Below, in pieces: positions 25,700 to 34,893 of a DNA stretch of 46,472 bases. The stretch comes from an uncultured Halomicronema sp. (GTDB taxonomy: Bacteria > Cyanobacteriota > Cyanobacteriia > Phormidesmidales > Phormidesmidaceae), in contig CALCCA010000077.1 in NCBI GenBank assembly GCA_937899725.1, positions 1-46,472 on the forward strand, read 5' to 3'. The notes beneath the pieces are model-generated. The model made no database searches. It had not been told where the DNA came from and saw nothing but the letters and a program-made list of their open reading frames with translations. Position 1 is the first letter of the stretch, and each line of letters begins with the position of its first letter. The position numbers and the translations under genes are program-made.

Positions 25700-26117
25700 T
25701 TTGCAGCCGTTAACATTGATTTAAATGGGCGATTTAGCTCAACTTTTATTCAGAAATCTCTGCCGATCAACGCTCAAATACTTCAAAATACTTTTCCAGT
25801 ATTGCAAGGCATTAGAGAACGTCATAAATCATGGCTTTCGTTTGATGCCCTTGATTGCGATCGCCTTACAGGAAGGAGCTTGCAATCAGAACGACTTTTC
25901 TTCAAAGGAAGGTAAACTAAATCACAAATCAATATATTCAGGCCAGCTGAGAGAAGCAATTTTTAATTTTCAGGACATAATAAATTATTCCCTGAAAGAA
26001 AACTCCTAATCACTCGCTTGACAACTCAAAGAATAAAAGCTGATAGTCCCTGTTTGACAAAATTCTTCAAGAACCGAATACATAAATACACGAATATTTA
26101 TCTGCAAAAAAAGAATT
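25700..26117. promoter_or_regulatory. Upstream region of the photosynthetic cassette
   Basis: A+T-rich, gene-free on the minus strand. It must hold the promoter of the leader-apcD4 transcript. Candidate A+T boxes (TTTAAATC around 25717-25725) are visible, but I cannot assign a promoter with confidence. A plus-strand frame at 25725-26009 has no ribosome site or family signature. Confidence 0.4.
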
Positions 26118-26366
26118 TTAGCGACTTTGATTTTTCTCTTGATTCGCTAGCTTGAAAGCCTGTTTTTGTCTAGATCGCTTTGTTTGAGATAATCTATCTC
26201 GACTATAGAGTTTCACAAGATCTCGATCATGGGGATTCAGGGTAAAAGCGACTGCATTGCAGCCCTGATTTAATGACGAAATAAAGCTGTAGCTCCTCGT
26301 CTGGGGGTGAGGTAAATCCAAGCGAATGTCTGAGATGTCTGATTTTCCGTATGGGCGCGGCAGCAT
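26118..26366 (-). CDS. Small basic hypothetical protein (possible)
   Basis: An 82-residue frame starting MLPRPYGKSDISDI. The middle (SSLNQGCNAVAFTLNPHDRD) looks like folded protein, followed by a lysine/arginine/glutamine-rich tail (RLSQTKRSRQKQ). It has the cassette's orientation and lies about 430 bases upstream of the leader frame. There is no clear Shine-Dalgarno site and no recognised family. It could be a small regulator or simply non-coding. Confidence 0.35.
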   Translation of the reverse strand: MLPRPYGKSDISDIRLDLPHPQTRSYSFISSLNQGCNAVAFTLNPHDRDLVKLYSRDRLSQTKRSRQKQAFKLANQEKNQSR

Positions 26367-27270
26367 TCCACACGTTGAATGGGAGAATCAATCGTTTGCT
26401 GTCGAATCAGGTCTCTCAGTCACTTGCTGACCCCAGCTGTCGCCAAAATATTTGAGGCCGGGCTGGATTGCCACTTGACGAGCGGGCTGCGTTGGGTTGA
26501 GCAGCCCTAGAGGCCAGGCGTTTCGTTCTGTAGTTGCTCTAGCGCTAGAAGCTGCCGGTTTGCTGGGTTAGAGGTCGCAATATCGAAGGCGATGCAGAAT
26601 CATTGTTCTGCCACGGTGAGGGTGGTTGAGGGCGCGCAAATAGCGTCCCTAGATTGCCGGGGTTTGGCATTGCCCGATCCTGGTCGAACATTATCTGGGC
26701 CTGGGATCCAGCGCTGGCCACTTTAGCGGCTGATCAGAGGTTTAGGGGTTTGAGGATAATTTAGACCGATTGGGAGAAGGATTGAGGGCGATTAGCGCGC
26801 CCCCTTGTCGCAGCGTTCTCAGAGGCGATCGCTGACGTGAACGACAGCCAGGGGCAATTGTTGGCAAATAAAGAGCCCTTCTAGGCAGACTCTCTTGCTG
26901 GATAAGTTGTTTCGCGTCGCCACTCATCTAGCGGAATGGGGCGATATTTTCTAAATATTGCGATCAGGTGAATGATGCCGCATCCCTGACTAAACTTGAG
27001 ATAAATCTAGCAATTCCCATTTTTCGGAATCATCACCAAAATTTTACTGAGAAACTCTTTCTACAAAGTTTTATACAGACCTTCAGGGTGTTTCCCCCCA
27101 GTTGATGTAAGAAGAAATTAAGCTAAAACCCATAGTCATTCATCCAAGAGAGGTTTCATCTCGTTTAGCGCTTGACTCATACGGCCCCGCCCCTGGCCTC
27201 AACCCCCTGAGTCGCTAAAGTCACCTGTGGGTTGTTGAGGAATCAAGTCAAAGAGAGATTAACTGTGCCG
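26367..27270. other. Gene-poor spacer
   Basis: About 900 bases without a credible gene. It contains small stems such as GGGCTGC/GCAGCCC near 26488-26512 and the palindrome CTAGCGCTAG near 26540. Nothing supports an RNA gene. Confidence 0.45.
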
Positions 27271-28905
27271 ATGTCTGATGCCGTTGTGTTAAGTGGCCTC
27301 ACTCCAATCAAGACTAAGATTGTCGCCGTTACAGTCTATCCTGAGCAGGCTCGGGTCACTCGACAGGGGCAACTTGAGGTGTCACCAGGCGATCTCCGGC
27401 TGCGGGTTGACGCCTTACCAGCGGTGCTGGAGGTGGATAGCCTGCAAATCGATGCCAGGGGGACCGCACAGGTCAGTTTGCAACCGCCACACCTGACCCC
27501 CACAGCCACGGATGATGGGGGGCTGCAGCGCCGACAAGCAGCGCTGACCGAGCAGCGCCATCAAGCTGAAGATGCTTTTCGGTCCTGCAAAGATACGCTG
27601 TCGAGCCTCAACCATCAGCAGGCCTTTTTAGAGTCGTTGGCTGAGCAAACGGCCCAGAGTTTTGCTCAGGGGCTCTCGCAGCAGTCGATGACGCTGGCTC
27701 ACGTCGCTGAATTTTCTCAGTTTTTTGATCAGACCTATCAGCAGACGGCGCAGGCGATTGTGGCTCAAGAGCGCCGCAAGCATCAGCTCGATCGACAGCT
27801 TCAGCAGGCTCGCCAACAGGAGAAACAAGGTCAATCAGCAGCGATCTCACCGCTTTATGAGCTGATTATTCCATTGACTGTGCACCAGGCGGGCCGCCTC
27901 GACATTCAGATTATTTACACCGTCAACGCGGCCCAATGGCAGCCAGTGTATGAGCTTCGCTTGACCGCCGCTGACACCTCACTGACCATTAATGGCCTCG
28001 CTGAAATTCAGCAGAACACGGGAGAAGATTGGCATCAGGTGGCCCTGAAGGTCTCTACGGCCACTGCCGAGACGACTCTGAGCCTGCCGGATATCGATCG
28101 CCTGCCGGCCCCCGCCTCGTTACCGCCTCCCTTTAAAGACAAAGCGCCTGGCTTCGACTCAGCCGATTCGCCTGCCGAAGTGAAATCGCGGAGCCCGGTA
28201 CTGGAGGATACTTATCGCATGCTGGGGGCTTTGCCAGGGAGTACGATTCCCTATGCCCAGCCAGAAGCGCCGGGGACGAATCAGGCACCAGAACAGCTGG
28301 CGATCGCCCGGGTGGAGTTCACGGCTCCGCTGCCAGCGGTGGTGCCCAGTGATGGCCAGGCGCACCCAGTCGCCATCCGTCAGCTAGAACTGAGCAGTCA
28401 GTTGACTTATGTAGTTTTGCCGCAGCGGAACTGTGTGCCCTATTTGTGTACGGCGCTCATCAACGCGGCCTCCGAGCCGCTGTTGCCGGGACCGGCTCAT
28501 GTGTTTCGAGCAGGCCGCTATTGGGGGGAGCAATCGTTAGACCATGTCGCTCCTGGCGATGCCTTTCAGCTAGGTTTGGGGCTCGATGAGCGAGTGACAG
28601 TACACCGTCAGGTGTGGTCTCCCCAGCCGGCGGCAGAGACGGCGAGCGGTCAACGCCGGGGCTATGAACTGACCATTCAAAATCCCTTGGCAGCGCCGAT
28701 TGATGTGAGAGTGATTGAACAGCTGCCCGTGTCTCAAAACGCGGCGATCGCACCCCGTCTAATCACTGCCGAACCGGCCACAACCCTGACCAAAACCGGC
28801 CAGTGTCACTGGTCGCTGCGACTCGCAGCTCAGACCCAGGGCCGTATTCGCTATCAATATGAAGTCGGCCCGTCAGCGCCGCTAGACGATACCGAGTCCT
28901 TCTGA
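27271..28905 (+). CDS. MuiA-like protein with DUF4140 and DUF4139 domains
   Basis: About 544 residues. An N-terminal DUF4140-type domain (KIVAVTVYPEQARVTRQGQL, then LPAVLEVDSLQIDARG) is followed by a long glutamine-rich coiled coil (about 85-200). The DUF4139 domain comes next (LDIQIIYTVNAAQWQPVYEL, WHQVALKVSTA, then LSSQLTYVVLPQRN), ending in a beta-rich part. The family is called mucoidy inhibitor A in some annotations; its molecular role is not established. There is no signal peptide. Start choice is ATG 27271 or GTG 27265; an AGAGAG site fits the GTG slightly better. Stand-alone gene. Confidence 0.82.
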   Translation: MSDAVVLSGLTPIKTKIVAVTVYPEQARVTRQGQLEVSPGDLRLRVDALPAVLEVDSLQIDARGTAQVSLQPPHLTPTATDDGGLQRRQAALTEQRHQAEDAFRSCKDTLSSLNHQQAFLESLAEQTAQSFAQGLSQQSMTLAHVAEFSQFFDQTYQQTAQAIVAQERRKHQLDRQLQQARQQEKQGQSAAISPLYELIIPLTVHQAGRLDIQIIYTVNAAQWQPVYELRLTAADTSLTINGLAEIQQNTGEDWHQVALKVSTATAETTLSLPDIDRLPAPASLPPPFKDKAPGFDSADSPAEVKSRSPVLEDTYRMLGALPGSTIPYAQPEAPGTNQAPEQLAIARVEFTAPLPAVVPSDGQAHPVAIRQLELSSQLTYVVLPQRNCVPYLCTALINAASEPLLPGPAHVFRAGRYWGEQSLDHVAPGDAFQLGLGLDERVTVHRQVWSPQPAAETASGQRRGYELTIQNPLAAPIDVRVIEQLPVSQNAAIAPRLITAEPATTLTKTGQCHWSLRLAAQTQGRIRYQYEVGPSAPLDDTESF

Positions 28906-28940
28906 TAAGGGCCGGAGGAGTGCCGGTGGATCATAAGTGC

Positions 28941-29099
28941 ATGAGGCACGCTTACCAGCCTTTTGAGGCCATCTTCTCTGGAGCGGGGGCCAAGGCGAAG
29001 TGGGTATCGAGCCTCGCGCTGAGTGTGGTTCAACTCACCCCATTCGCCCCTTTCCAGAGGGAAAAGCAACGGGGTTTGGCTTAACCCGAACTGGCGTTA
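28941..29099. repeat. Degenerate copy of the MITE-like element at 46.2 kb
   Basis: It shares long blocks with 46231-46395: AGGCACGCTTACCAGCCT, CTCGCTGAG(A/T)GTGG, and TTTGGCTTAACCCGAACTGG plus CGTTA at the right end. The right terminal inverted repeat is preserved; the left one is degraded. It lies between the MuiA-like gene and the EAL gene. Confidence 0.8.
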
Positions 29100-29129
29100 G
29101 ATATCCTCAGCCAAATGGCCAGTGCTAAA

Positions 29130-30830
29130 TTACAGGCGCTCAGCCAGCTTTTCGGCGACCATCGGCGGGCCGACCCAATAGCCTTGAATCAGGTCACAGC
29201 CATAGTCTTTTAAGACCTCCATTTCAGCTTGGGTTTCGATGCCTTCGGCAATGATTTTGAGGCCGAGGTCGTGAGCCAGGGCGATAACATTTTTGACGAT
29301 GCTCTGATTTTTGACATCTTGGTGAATGTTGCGCACAAAGGAGGTGTCGATTTTGAGAATATCGATGGGCAACTGCCGCAGATATCCCAAAGAGGCGTAG
29401 CCGGTGCCAAAGTCATCGATCGCGATTTTGACGTTCAGGGCTTTGAGCTGCTCTAACAGCGCGATCGCCGATTCGATATCTTGCATCAAAGCCGTTTCGG
29501 TCACTTCCAGCTCTAGATGATGGGGCGGTAACTGGGTCAGGGTGAGAATGTCTTGCAAGGTTTGCGCTAACCGCGACTGATTGAGCTGCACGCTGGATAG
29601 GTTAACGGCGATCGCGACGACGGGCTGACCATGGCGCAGCCAGCTAGCCGCCTGATCACAAACCGTTTTGAGCACCCATTCCCCAATCGGAACAATGAGC
29701 CCCGTGGCTTCGGCTAGGGGCACAAAGCGGGCCGGGGAAATGTACCCAGTCTCCGGGTGCTGCCAGCGAATCAGCGCTTCGGCCCCCACGATTCGCTCTT
29801 GACTCAGGCTGTATTTGGGCTGATACCAAACTTCAAACTCTTCACGTTCGAGGGCGTAGCGCAGCCAGGTTTCGAGCTGCAGTTCATCGCCCGAGACGAC
29901 GGGCATATCGGGCCGGTAAAACCGATAAGAGTGGCTCTTTTGCACTTTGGCCCAGTCGAGGGCGGCGTCGGCCTGCCGTAGCAGCACACTAATCTCTTCG
30001 GAGTCGTCGGGAAACATGACGATACCGATGCTGGCGGTCATAAAGACCTCTTGACCCGGTAGCGAAAACGAATGGCCTAGACTCTCAAAAATTTCTTCAG
30101 CAATGGCAATAATCGTCTCGTGATCGTGCGGGGCGGGCACCACAATGGCAAACTGATTCCCCGTTAGGCGAGCCACGGCGGTCGATCGCGGCAAAATTCC
30201 GGTCAGGCGACGAGCCGCCGCCCGCAGCACTGTATCACCGGCCGCGTAGCCCAGCGTGTTGTTGATCTGGCGCAGCCGGTCAAGACTCAACGTCATCAGG
30301 GCCACCCGCTGTTTGCCGCCAGAGGCCCGCTCCGTCGCCTGCTGCAGTCGCTGTCGCAGCAGCTGGTAGTTGGGCAAATCGGTCAGGCTGTCATAGTGCG
30401 ACAGGCGATTGAGCCGCTCTGCCGTGTGGCGCATCAAAATGTTGTAGCGGTGAGTCAGGGCATCTTGTTTCTTGAAGCGAATGGCGATCGCCTCTAGCAA
30501 GTTGCGTTCAGTAAAGGGCACGACCAGACAGTCATCGGCCCCTAAGTTCACGCCCTGCCGCCAGCGCAACGGCTCATAATTGTGGGTAAGCAAAATAATC
30601 GGAATCGCGAGCAAGTCGGGCTTGTTCTGTAGGGCGTGCAATAACTCAAAATTGTCGCCCCCGGTTAACTCCACCCCGCAGAGAATCAGGTCAGGATGCT
30701 GCCTGCGAATAATGTCTAACGCCGTCGAGATAATCTCGGCAACAATGGTTTCGTACCCTTCGCGGGTCAGGATGGCAAGCTGTGACTCCCGCTGTTCGCC
30801 ATCGGCGGCAATGACCAGAATTTTTCGCAT
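29130..30830 (-). CDS. Pseudo-receiver / degenerate GGDEF / intact EAL protein (c-di-GMP phosphodiesterase)
   Basis: 566 residues from MRKILVIAADGE. Residues 1-120 are a receiver-like fold, but the phosphoacceptor position reads PDLILCGVEL (Gly for Asp) and the conserved lysine is replaced (LVVPF), so phosphorylation is unlikely. The GGDEF domain (about 150-305) has RLTGNQFAIV instead of GGDEF, so no cyclase activity is expected. The EAL domain (about 315-560) keeps GAEALIRW, VNLSSVQL, ELEVTETALM, IDDFGTGYASLGYL, LKIDTSFV and IIAEGIET, all needed for c-di-GMP hydrolysis. It is therefore a predicted phosphodiesterase regulated by non-phosphorylated input or GTP binding. Single gene. Confidence 0.9.
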   Translation of the reverse strand: MRKILVIAADGEQRESQLAILTREGYETIVAEIISTALDIIRRQHPDLILCGVELTGGDNFELLHALQNKPDLLAIPIILLTHNYEPLRWRQGVNLGADDCLVVPFTERNLLEAIAIRFKKQDALTHRYNILMRHTAERLNRLSHYDSLTDLPNYQLLRQRLQQATERASGGKQRVALMTLSLDRLRQINNTLGYAAGDTVLRAAARRLTGILPRSTAVARLTGNQFAIVVPAPHDHETIIAIAEEIFESLGHSFSLPGQEVFMTASIGIVMFPDDSEEISVLLRQADAALDWAKVQKSHSYRFYRPDMPVVSGDELQLETWLRYALEREEFEVWYQPKYSLSQERIVGAEALIRWQHPETGYISPARFVPLAEATGLIVPIGEWVLKTVCDQAASWLRHGQPVVAIAVNLSSVQLNQSRLAQTLQDILTLTQLPPHHLELEVTETALMQDIESAIALLEQLKALNVKIAIDDFGTGYASLGYLRQLPIDILKIDTSFVRNIHQDVKNQSIVKNVIALAHDLGLKIIAEGIETQAEMEVLKDYGCDLIQGYWVGPPMVAEKLAERL

Positions 30831-31298
30831 AGTAACCGAGACGTACACACTCCAAAAAGGTTTTCACGGTGGCGGCCCATCGCTTTTGAGGATAAGGCGA
30901 TCGCCACCCATTTGCTGAGTCAGCCAACACATCAGGGCACCAGTTCATCCACGTTATCAGTTGCCCCCTGAACCGCTCTCAATCTCCGACCGGCTCAGGG
31001 GTTGGGCAGTTCCAGCCGCGAGTAGAGTGCGACCAATACACTCACTATTCGTGATGATTGGGTGCCAGGTTCACGGTTTCGGGTTCAAGTTGGGCCACCG
31101 TCCGAGGGTGGGAGGGACTGTTGCCAGACAGGATGAGGGGGATGATATTCAGCTCGCTGACTAGAGGTCTACCAAAAAGCATTGACTTTTCGTAGAGGGC
31201 TGATAGCCCTGCGGGCCGCCACCAACCCCCAAACTCCGGACAGATCAGTGTCGTGGATGATTTTCCTGCCTCTCCATAGACTCGCGCTGGGCAGTGAC
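30831..31298. other. Intergenic spacer between EAL gene and aroA
   Basis: About 470 bases. Frames on the minus strand run into aroA's 3' end and look random. No hairpin with a T tract is obvious. Confidence 0.45.
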
Positions 31299-32651
31299 TT
31301 AGGCCCCACAAACTTGGTTCAGGGTCGCCCAAAAAGTCGGATACGAAATAGCCGCCGCTTCCGCGCGTTGCAAGGTGGTCGTGCCGGTAGCACGCAATGC
31401 GGCGATCGCCAAACTCATGCCCACCCGATGATCGGTAAAGCTATCCACGTTAGTCCCAGTCAGGGTCGACAAACCGCCGACGATTTCTAAGCCGTCGGGT
31501 CGCTCGGTGACTTGAGCCCCCAACCGGTTGAGCTCAGAGGCCATGGCGGCAATGCGATCGCTTTCTTTGACCCGCAGCTCAGCAGCATCTTGAATCACCG
31601 TCGTGCCCTGAGCAAACAGCGCCGCCACCGCCAGAACGGGGATTTCGTCAATCATCCGGGGAATCAAGTCACCGCTAAATGTTGCTGCCGTCAGTGGGCC
31701 GTGGCGCACCCGCAGGTCAGCCACCGGCTCCCCAGTGACCACACGTTCGTTTTCCAGCGTGATGTCAGCATTCATCGCCCGCAAAGCCTCTAAAATGCCG
31801 GTGCGCGTGGGGTTGATGCCGACATTCTCAATTACCAACTCTGACCCCGGCGTGATCGCGGCCCCCACCAGCCAAAAGGCGGCGGAGCTAATATCACCGG
31901 GTACAATCACCGTTTGCCCGGTCAGAGTGGCAGGGCCGTTAACCGTCACCGTGCAACCAGGCTGATCGACGGTGAGATCAGCCCCAAATGCCTGCAGCAT
32001 CCGTTCGCTGTGATCGCGCGAGAGACTGGGCTCGGTCACGGTCGTCTGGCCCTCCGTCAGCAGCCCGGCTAGCAGCACACATGACTTCACCTGAGCGGAG
32101 GCGACCGGCGAGTGATAGTGAGTGGGCTGGAGGGCCTGACCTTGAACGGCCAAAGGGGCCAGCGTATTGTGCTGGCGTCCCCAAATCTGCGCTCCCATTG
32201 CCGTGAGCGGTTTAATCACACGCCCCATGGGGCGCGATCGCAGGGAATCATCCCCCGTGACGGTAAAAAATCGATCTGGGTGCGAGGCCAGCAGCCCCAG
32301 CATCAGGCGCAGGGTGGTACCGGAGTTGCCCGCATCCAGCACCGCTGTAGGTTCCTGCAGGTTGCCCAGCCCCACCCCCTTGACCACGACCCAATCATCT
32401 TCTAAGTCCGACAGCTGCACCCCCATAGCGGCGAAGCAAGCCGCCGTACTGCGGGGGTCTTCGCCCAGCAAGAGTCCTTGAATGCGGGTTTCTCCTTGGG
32501 CGATCGCCCCCAGCATCAACGCACGATGGGAAATGGATTTGTCCCCGGGCACGCGGATGCGACCGGTCAGGGCGACTCCCGCAGCGGGCATCGTCACCGT
32601 GAGCTGTTGATGGGGGGGCGTTGAGGCAATTTGAAAGAGCGATGCAGTCAT
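31299..32651 (-). CDS. aroA: 3-phosphoshikimate 1-carboxyvinyltransferase (EPSP synthase)
   Basis: Sixth step of the shikimate pathway: PEP plus shikimate-3-phosphate gives EPSP. It is 450 residues from [10 protein letters not shown]. Motifs: [18 protein letters not shown] (substrate binding), [30 protein letters not shown], and [20 protein letters not shown]. The LDAGNSGTT form resembles class II enzymes rather than the LGNAGTAMR of class I. The frame is open 16 codons upstream without conservation. It is monocistronic; a small divergent gene begins 190 bases away. Confidence 0.95.
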   Translation of the reverse strand: MTASLFQIASTPPHQQLTVTMPAAGVALTGRIRVPGDKSISHRALMLGAIAQGETRIQGLLLGEDPRSTAACFAAMGVQLSDLEDDWVVVKGVGLGNLQEPTAVLDAGNSGTTLRLMLGLLASHPDRFFTVTGDDSLRSRPMGRVIKPLTAMGAQIWGRQHNTLAPLAVQGQALQPTHYHSPVASAQVKSCVLLAGLLTEGQTTVTEPSLSRDHSERMLQAFGADLTVDQPGCTVTVNGPATLTGQTVIVPGDISSAAFWLVGAAITPGSELVIENVGINPTRTGILEALRAMNADITLENERVVTGEPVADLRVRHGPLTAATFSGDLIPRMIDEIPVLAVAALFAQGTTVIQDAAELRVKESDRIAAMASELNRLGAQVTERPDGLEIVGGLSTLTGTNVDSFTDHRVGMSLAIAALRATGTTTLQRAEAAAISYPTFWATLNQVCGA

Positions 32652-32841
32652 AGTGGGGGATGTGATCAACCGCCAGCGATCGTAAAGGCACAGCGGCACG
32701 CCGACAAGAGGCTGTCACCGGGCACTCACGCCAGCTTCATAGCGACCTGACTGTAACAGGTTGTGCGATCGCCTTGCGCATTTGGGGTAAAGCAGAGAAA
32801 ATTAAATAGTTCATGTGTACTGTTTGCGTCAGGTGAAGATC

Positions 32842-33084
32842 ATGACCTCCCCCACTGTCAGCTTTCGGATAGAAGTTGTAGATGGCTGTGCACTCGGTTG
32901 TCTCTCCGTTCCGTTAACCCAAGTTGCCGACTGGCTCAACTTTTTAGCCACTCCCCACTACCGGGCCGATCTGGTCTCAGCAGAGCAAGCGGGCGATCGC
33001 CTGGCGGTCTATTTTGAAGCCAGTCAGGGCCTCTATAGTTACTTAGAAAGTCATTTGATGTCCCCATTGCCTGTTGCGGCATAG
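32842..33084 (+). CDS. Small hypothetical protein
   Basis: 80 residues from MTSPTVSFRIEVVDG. An AGGTGA site 6-8 bases upstream of the ATG supports the start. The sequence has a compact alpha/beta look (LTQVADWLNFLATPHYRADL, DRLAVYFEASQGLYSYLE). There is no signal peptide, membrane segment or recognised domain. It lies divergently to aroA and convergent to the DUF1350 gene. Confidence 0.6.
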   Translation: MTSPTVSFRIEVVDGCALGCLSVPLTQVADWLNFLATPHYRADLVSAEQAGDRLAVYFEASQGLYSYLESHLMSPLPVAA

Positions 33085-33119
33085 AGGGAATGAGTATCAG
33101 CTGTCGCGATATGAACCCA

Positions 33120-33917
33120 TCATCGACGCGGCGATCGCATGGCTCGGAGCGGATTCAGCCACATCAAAATGACGTCCTCTAGCGGGCGCAGGTCGCGGGT
33201 AAATTCTTGCTTGACGAACTGACCAATCGCGTCAAAGGGGCTGAAGTTGGTGCCCGGCTGCCAGGGAATATCTTGGGCCATGGGGGTGGTGTGCGTGCCG
33301 GGTAAAATCTGCACGCTGGTCAGGTCGGGAAAGTGACGCATCAGGACGTCGTGCAGCGGTCGAGTTTGATCGATGTCGTCTTTGCGAAATTTGATCAGGA
33401 GATTGCGCTCGACCGGATAGTAGTGGTCAATCAGGTCGAAGGTTTCCTCCGGTGACGGCGTAAATTCCATCGTATTCATCGCGCCGAGTTGGGGCGAAAA
33501 GGCCATCACCTGCTCTAAAAAGGGCACCGATCGCCGCGCTGAATAGTTGTTAAAGGCCATCAGAATGTTGCCCTGGCGATCGACGTCGTACAGGCTATTG
33601 ATCAACAAATGAACTTTGCAGCCCATGCTGTGACCCAATCCATAAATCGGCAAGCGCTTGAAGGTGACGCGATTGTCGATGTAGTACAACGCTTGATCAA
33701 AGGTGGTGAGCACCTCTTGGGCGATCGCACGATGGTCAAAGGTGTTGATAAAGGGTGTGGCCACAATCAGATAGCCGCGCCGACCGAGCGCTTCTAACAG
33801 CAGCTTGTAGGTCAGGTTGGGGGCCGCTGCCACAAAGGCTCCACCCAAAAAGTGAATGATGGCCGTGGGCTGAGGCGGAATCCATAGCCAGTTGCCCGAT
33901 ACCTCACGCCATTCCAT
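33120..33917 (-). CDS. DUF1350 family alpha/beta-hydrolase-like protein
   Basis: 265 residues. It has the WIPPQPTAIIHFLGGAFVAA opening, YKLLLEALGRRGYLIVATPF, and the nucleophile elbow GLGHSMGCKVHLL, all features of DUF1350, an alpha/beta-hydrolase-like family found in cyanobacteria and plastids. The product lacks a signal peptide. The catalytic Ser is present in GHSMG and a His is plausible in LPGTHTTP. The substrate is unknown. It stands alone upstream of tRNA-Val. Confidence 0.82.
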   Translation of the reverse strand: MEWREVSGNWLWIPPQPTAIIHFLGGAFVAAAPNLTYKLLLEALGRRGYLIVATPFINTFDHRAIAQEVLTTFDQALYYIDNRVTFKRLPIYGLGHSMGCKVHLLINSLYDVDRQGNILMAFNNYSARRSVPFLEQVMAFSPQLGAMNTMEFTPSPEETFDLIDHYYPVERNLLIKFRKDDIDQTRPLHDVLMRHFPDLTSVQILPGTHTTPMAQDIPWQPGTNFSPFDAIGQFVKQEFTRDLRPLEDVILMWLNPLRAMRSPRR

Positions 33918-34049
33918 CGCGATCGCTCCTGCAATTTCCTCTCTCAGTGTTACGTAAAGTCCGCAGATTTGACACTCAAACGGCGGCTGGCAATTTATTC
34001 AGGATAGATTGCGTCGGCTCTTGGGCTGTGATAGCTTAGTCATCTGCAA

Positions 34050-34123
34050 GGACGTATAGCTCAGTTGGTTAGAGCACCACGTTGACATCGTGGGGGTCAC
34101 TGGTTCGAGTCCAGTTACGTCCA
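34050..34123 (+). tRNA. tRNA-Val (anticodon GAC)
   Basis: A complete cloverleaf: acceptor GGACGTA/TACGTCC with discriminator A, D arm GCTCAGTTGGTTAGAGC, anticodon loop TTGACAT (GAC), and T arm CTGGTTCGAGTCCAG. No CCA is encoded. An accessory island starts immediately downstream, and tRNA 3' ends are common integration targets. Confidence 0.97.
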
Positions 34124-34160
34124 TCAATGCCTTCAGCCACTAAAGTAAGGGTTTCAGCTG

Positions 34161-34202
34161 CTCACTCTAGTTCACGGCTAGTGTTTCGTGAACTAGAGTG
34201 AG
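34161..34202. repeat. Perfect 16-base inverted repeat beside tRNA-Val
   Basis: CTCACTCTAGTTCACG (34161-34176) and CGTGAACTAGAGTGAG (34187-34202) flank GCTAGTGTTT. It lies 37 bases after the tRNA and 85 bases past the end of the SLATT gene. It could end the tRNA or SLATT transcript, or be a site related to island integration. Confidence 0.75.
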
Positions 34203-34275
34203 TCTTGTTGAGACAGTCAATAACGTGCAGACAACGTGCAATCCTCTTGCGTGTCTTGCATAGACTGAATTGACT

Positions 34276-34290
34276 GTAAGAATTTCTTAC
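34276..34290. repeat. Palindrome overlapping the SLATT stop codon
   Basis: GTAAGAATTTCTTAC is a perfect 7-1-7 palindrome. It overlaps the TAA of the SLATT gene. It may be an operator-like or terminator-like element. Confidence 0.5.
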
Positions 34291-34889
34291 AAGCTCAATA
34301 GGTCATTGTTGGCTACGGGAAGGAATATCCAGCAGATGAGAACAATCAATAGGCATAGGAGCGTAGCAGAGAAACTCAGGGGAATTTTATCTCTAAATAA
34401 TTTGAAATGCTTTTGTTCATCTACCCAATCGATTTGGTACTGCCAAAAAAATTTATAATGACAATACCAGTCGCTGAATAGAATTTGCTTACTTATACTC
34501 TGTTGATAGTATTTATCCTCAATATCTTTCAGCCTTTCTGAAAGCTCAGGCAAAGCTTCTTCATCGGCTTGTTTGGTTCGATAGTAAAGCTTCTTAAGCT
34601 CATTAAAAAGCTGAATAAGCTCTACACCCGCCACTTCATATTCTTCTTTCTGTGAATTATAGAAAGATATGTATAAGCTGACAACGCCGAGCACCAACAA
34701 CGACGCAGAGAGAAATTTGCTTGAAAGACTATCAAAGATAAGTGAATAAATACCGATAGTTACGGAGAAGAATCTTATCAACCCTGGCACTTTGACCACA
34801 ATATCAAATGTTGCCATATGCTTTTTAGCACCAAAGCCGACGTTATAAGCTGTGTCCGCGATCAGTTTCAGTAAGTCATCTTTGCTCAT
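34287..34889 (-). CDS. SLATT-domain membrane effector (CBASS-like)
   Basis: 200 residues from MSKDDLLKLIADTAYNVGFG. It has an N-terminal helix (GAKKHMATFDIVVKVPG), two adjacent transmembrane helices (FFSVTIGIYSLIFDSL and LSASLLVLGVVSLYISFY), a cytosolic charged helical region (residues ~85-165), and a third hydrophobic helix near the C-terminus (TLLCLLIVLICWIFLP). This is the layout of SLATT (SMODS- and SLOG-associating two-TM effector) proteins, predicted pore-formers that kill or arrest infected cells when a nucleotide second messenger appears. It starts 4 bases after the CD-NTase stop (translational coupling). AT-rich, transferred DNA. Confidence 0.75.
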   Translation of the reverse strand: MSKDDLLKLIADTAYNVGFGAKKHMATFDIVVKVPGLIRFFSVTIGIYSLIFDSLSSKFLSASLLVLGVVSLYISFYNSQKEEYEVAGVELIQLFNELKKLYYRTKQADEEALPELSERLKDIEDKYYQQSISKQILFSDWYCHYKFFWQYQIDWVDEQKHFKLFRDKIPLSFSATLLCLLIVLICWIFLPVANNDLLSL

Positions 34890-34893
34890 GAAT

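Noticed and set aside
25725-26009. 94-codon plus-strand frame upstream of apcD4
   Set aside because: No ribosome site, composition like surrounding AT-rich spacer, no family pattern; it would lie over the cassette's promoter.
31045-31332. 95-codon minus-strand frame overlapping the aroA 3' end
   Set aside because: Overlaps aroA in another frame and has no recognisable features.
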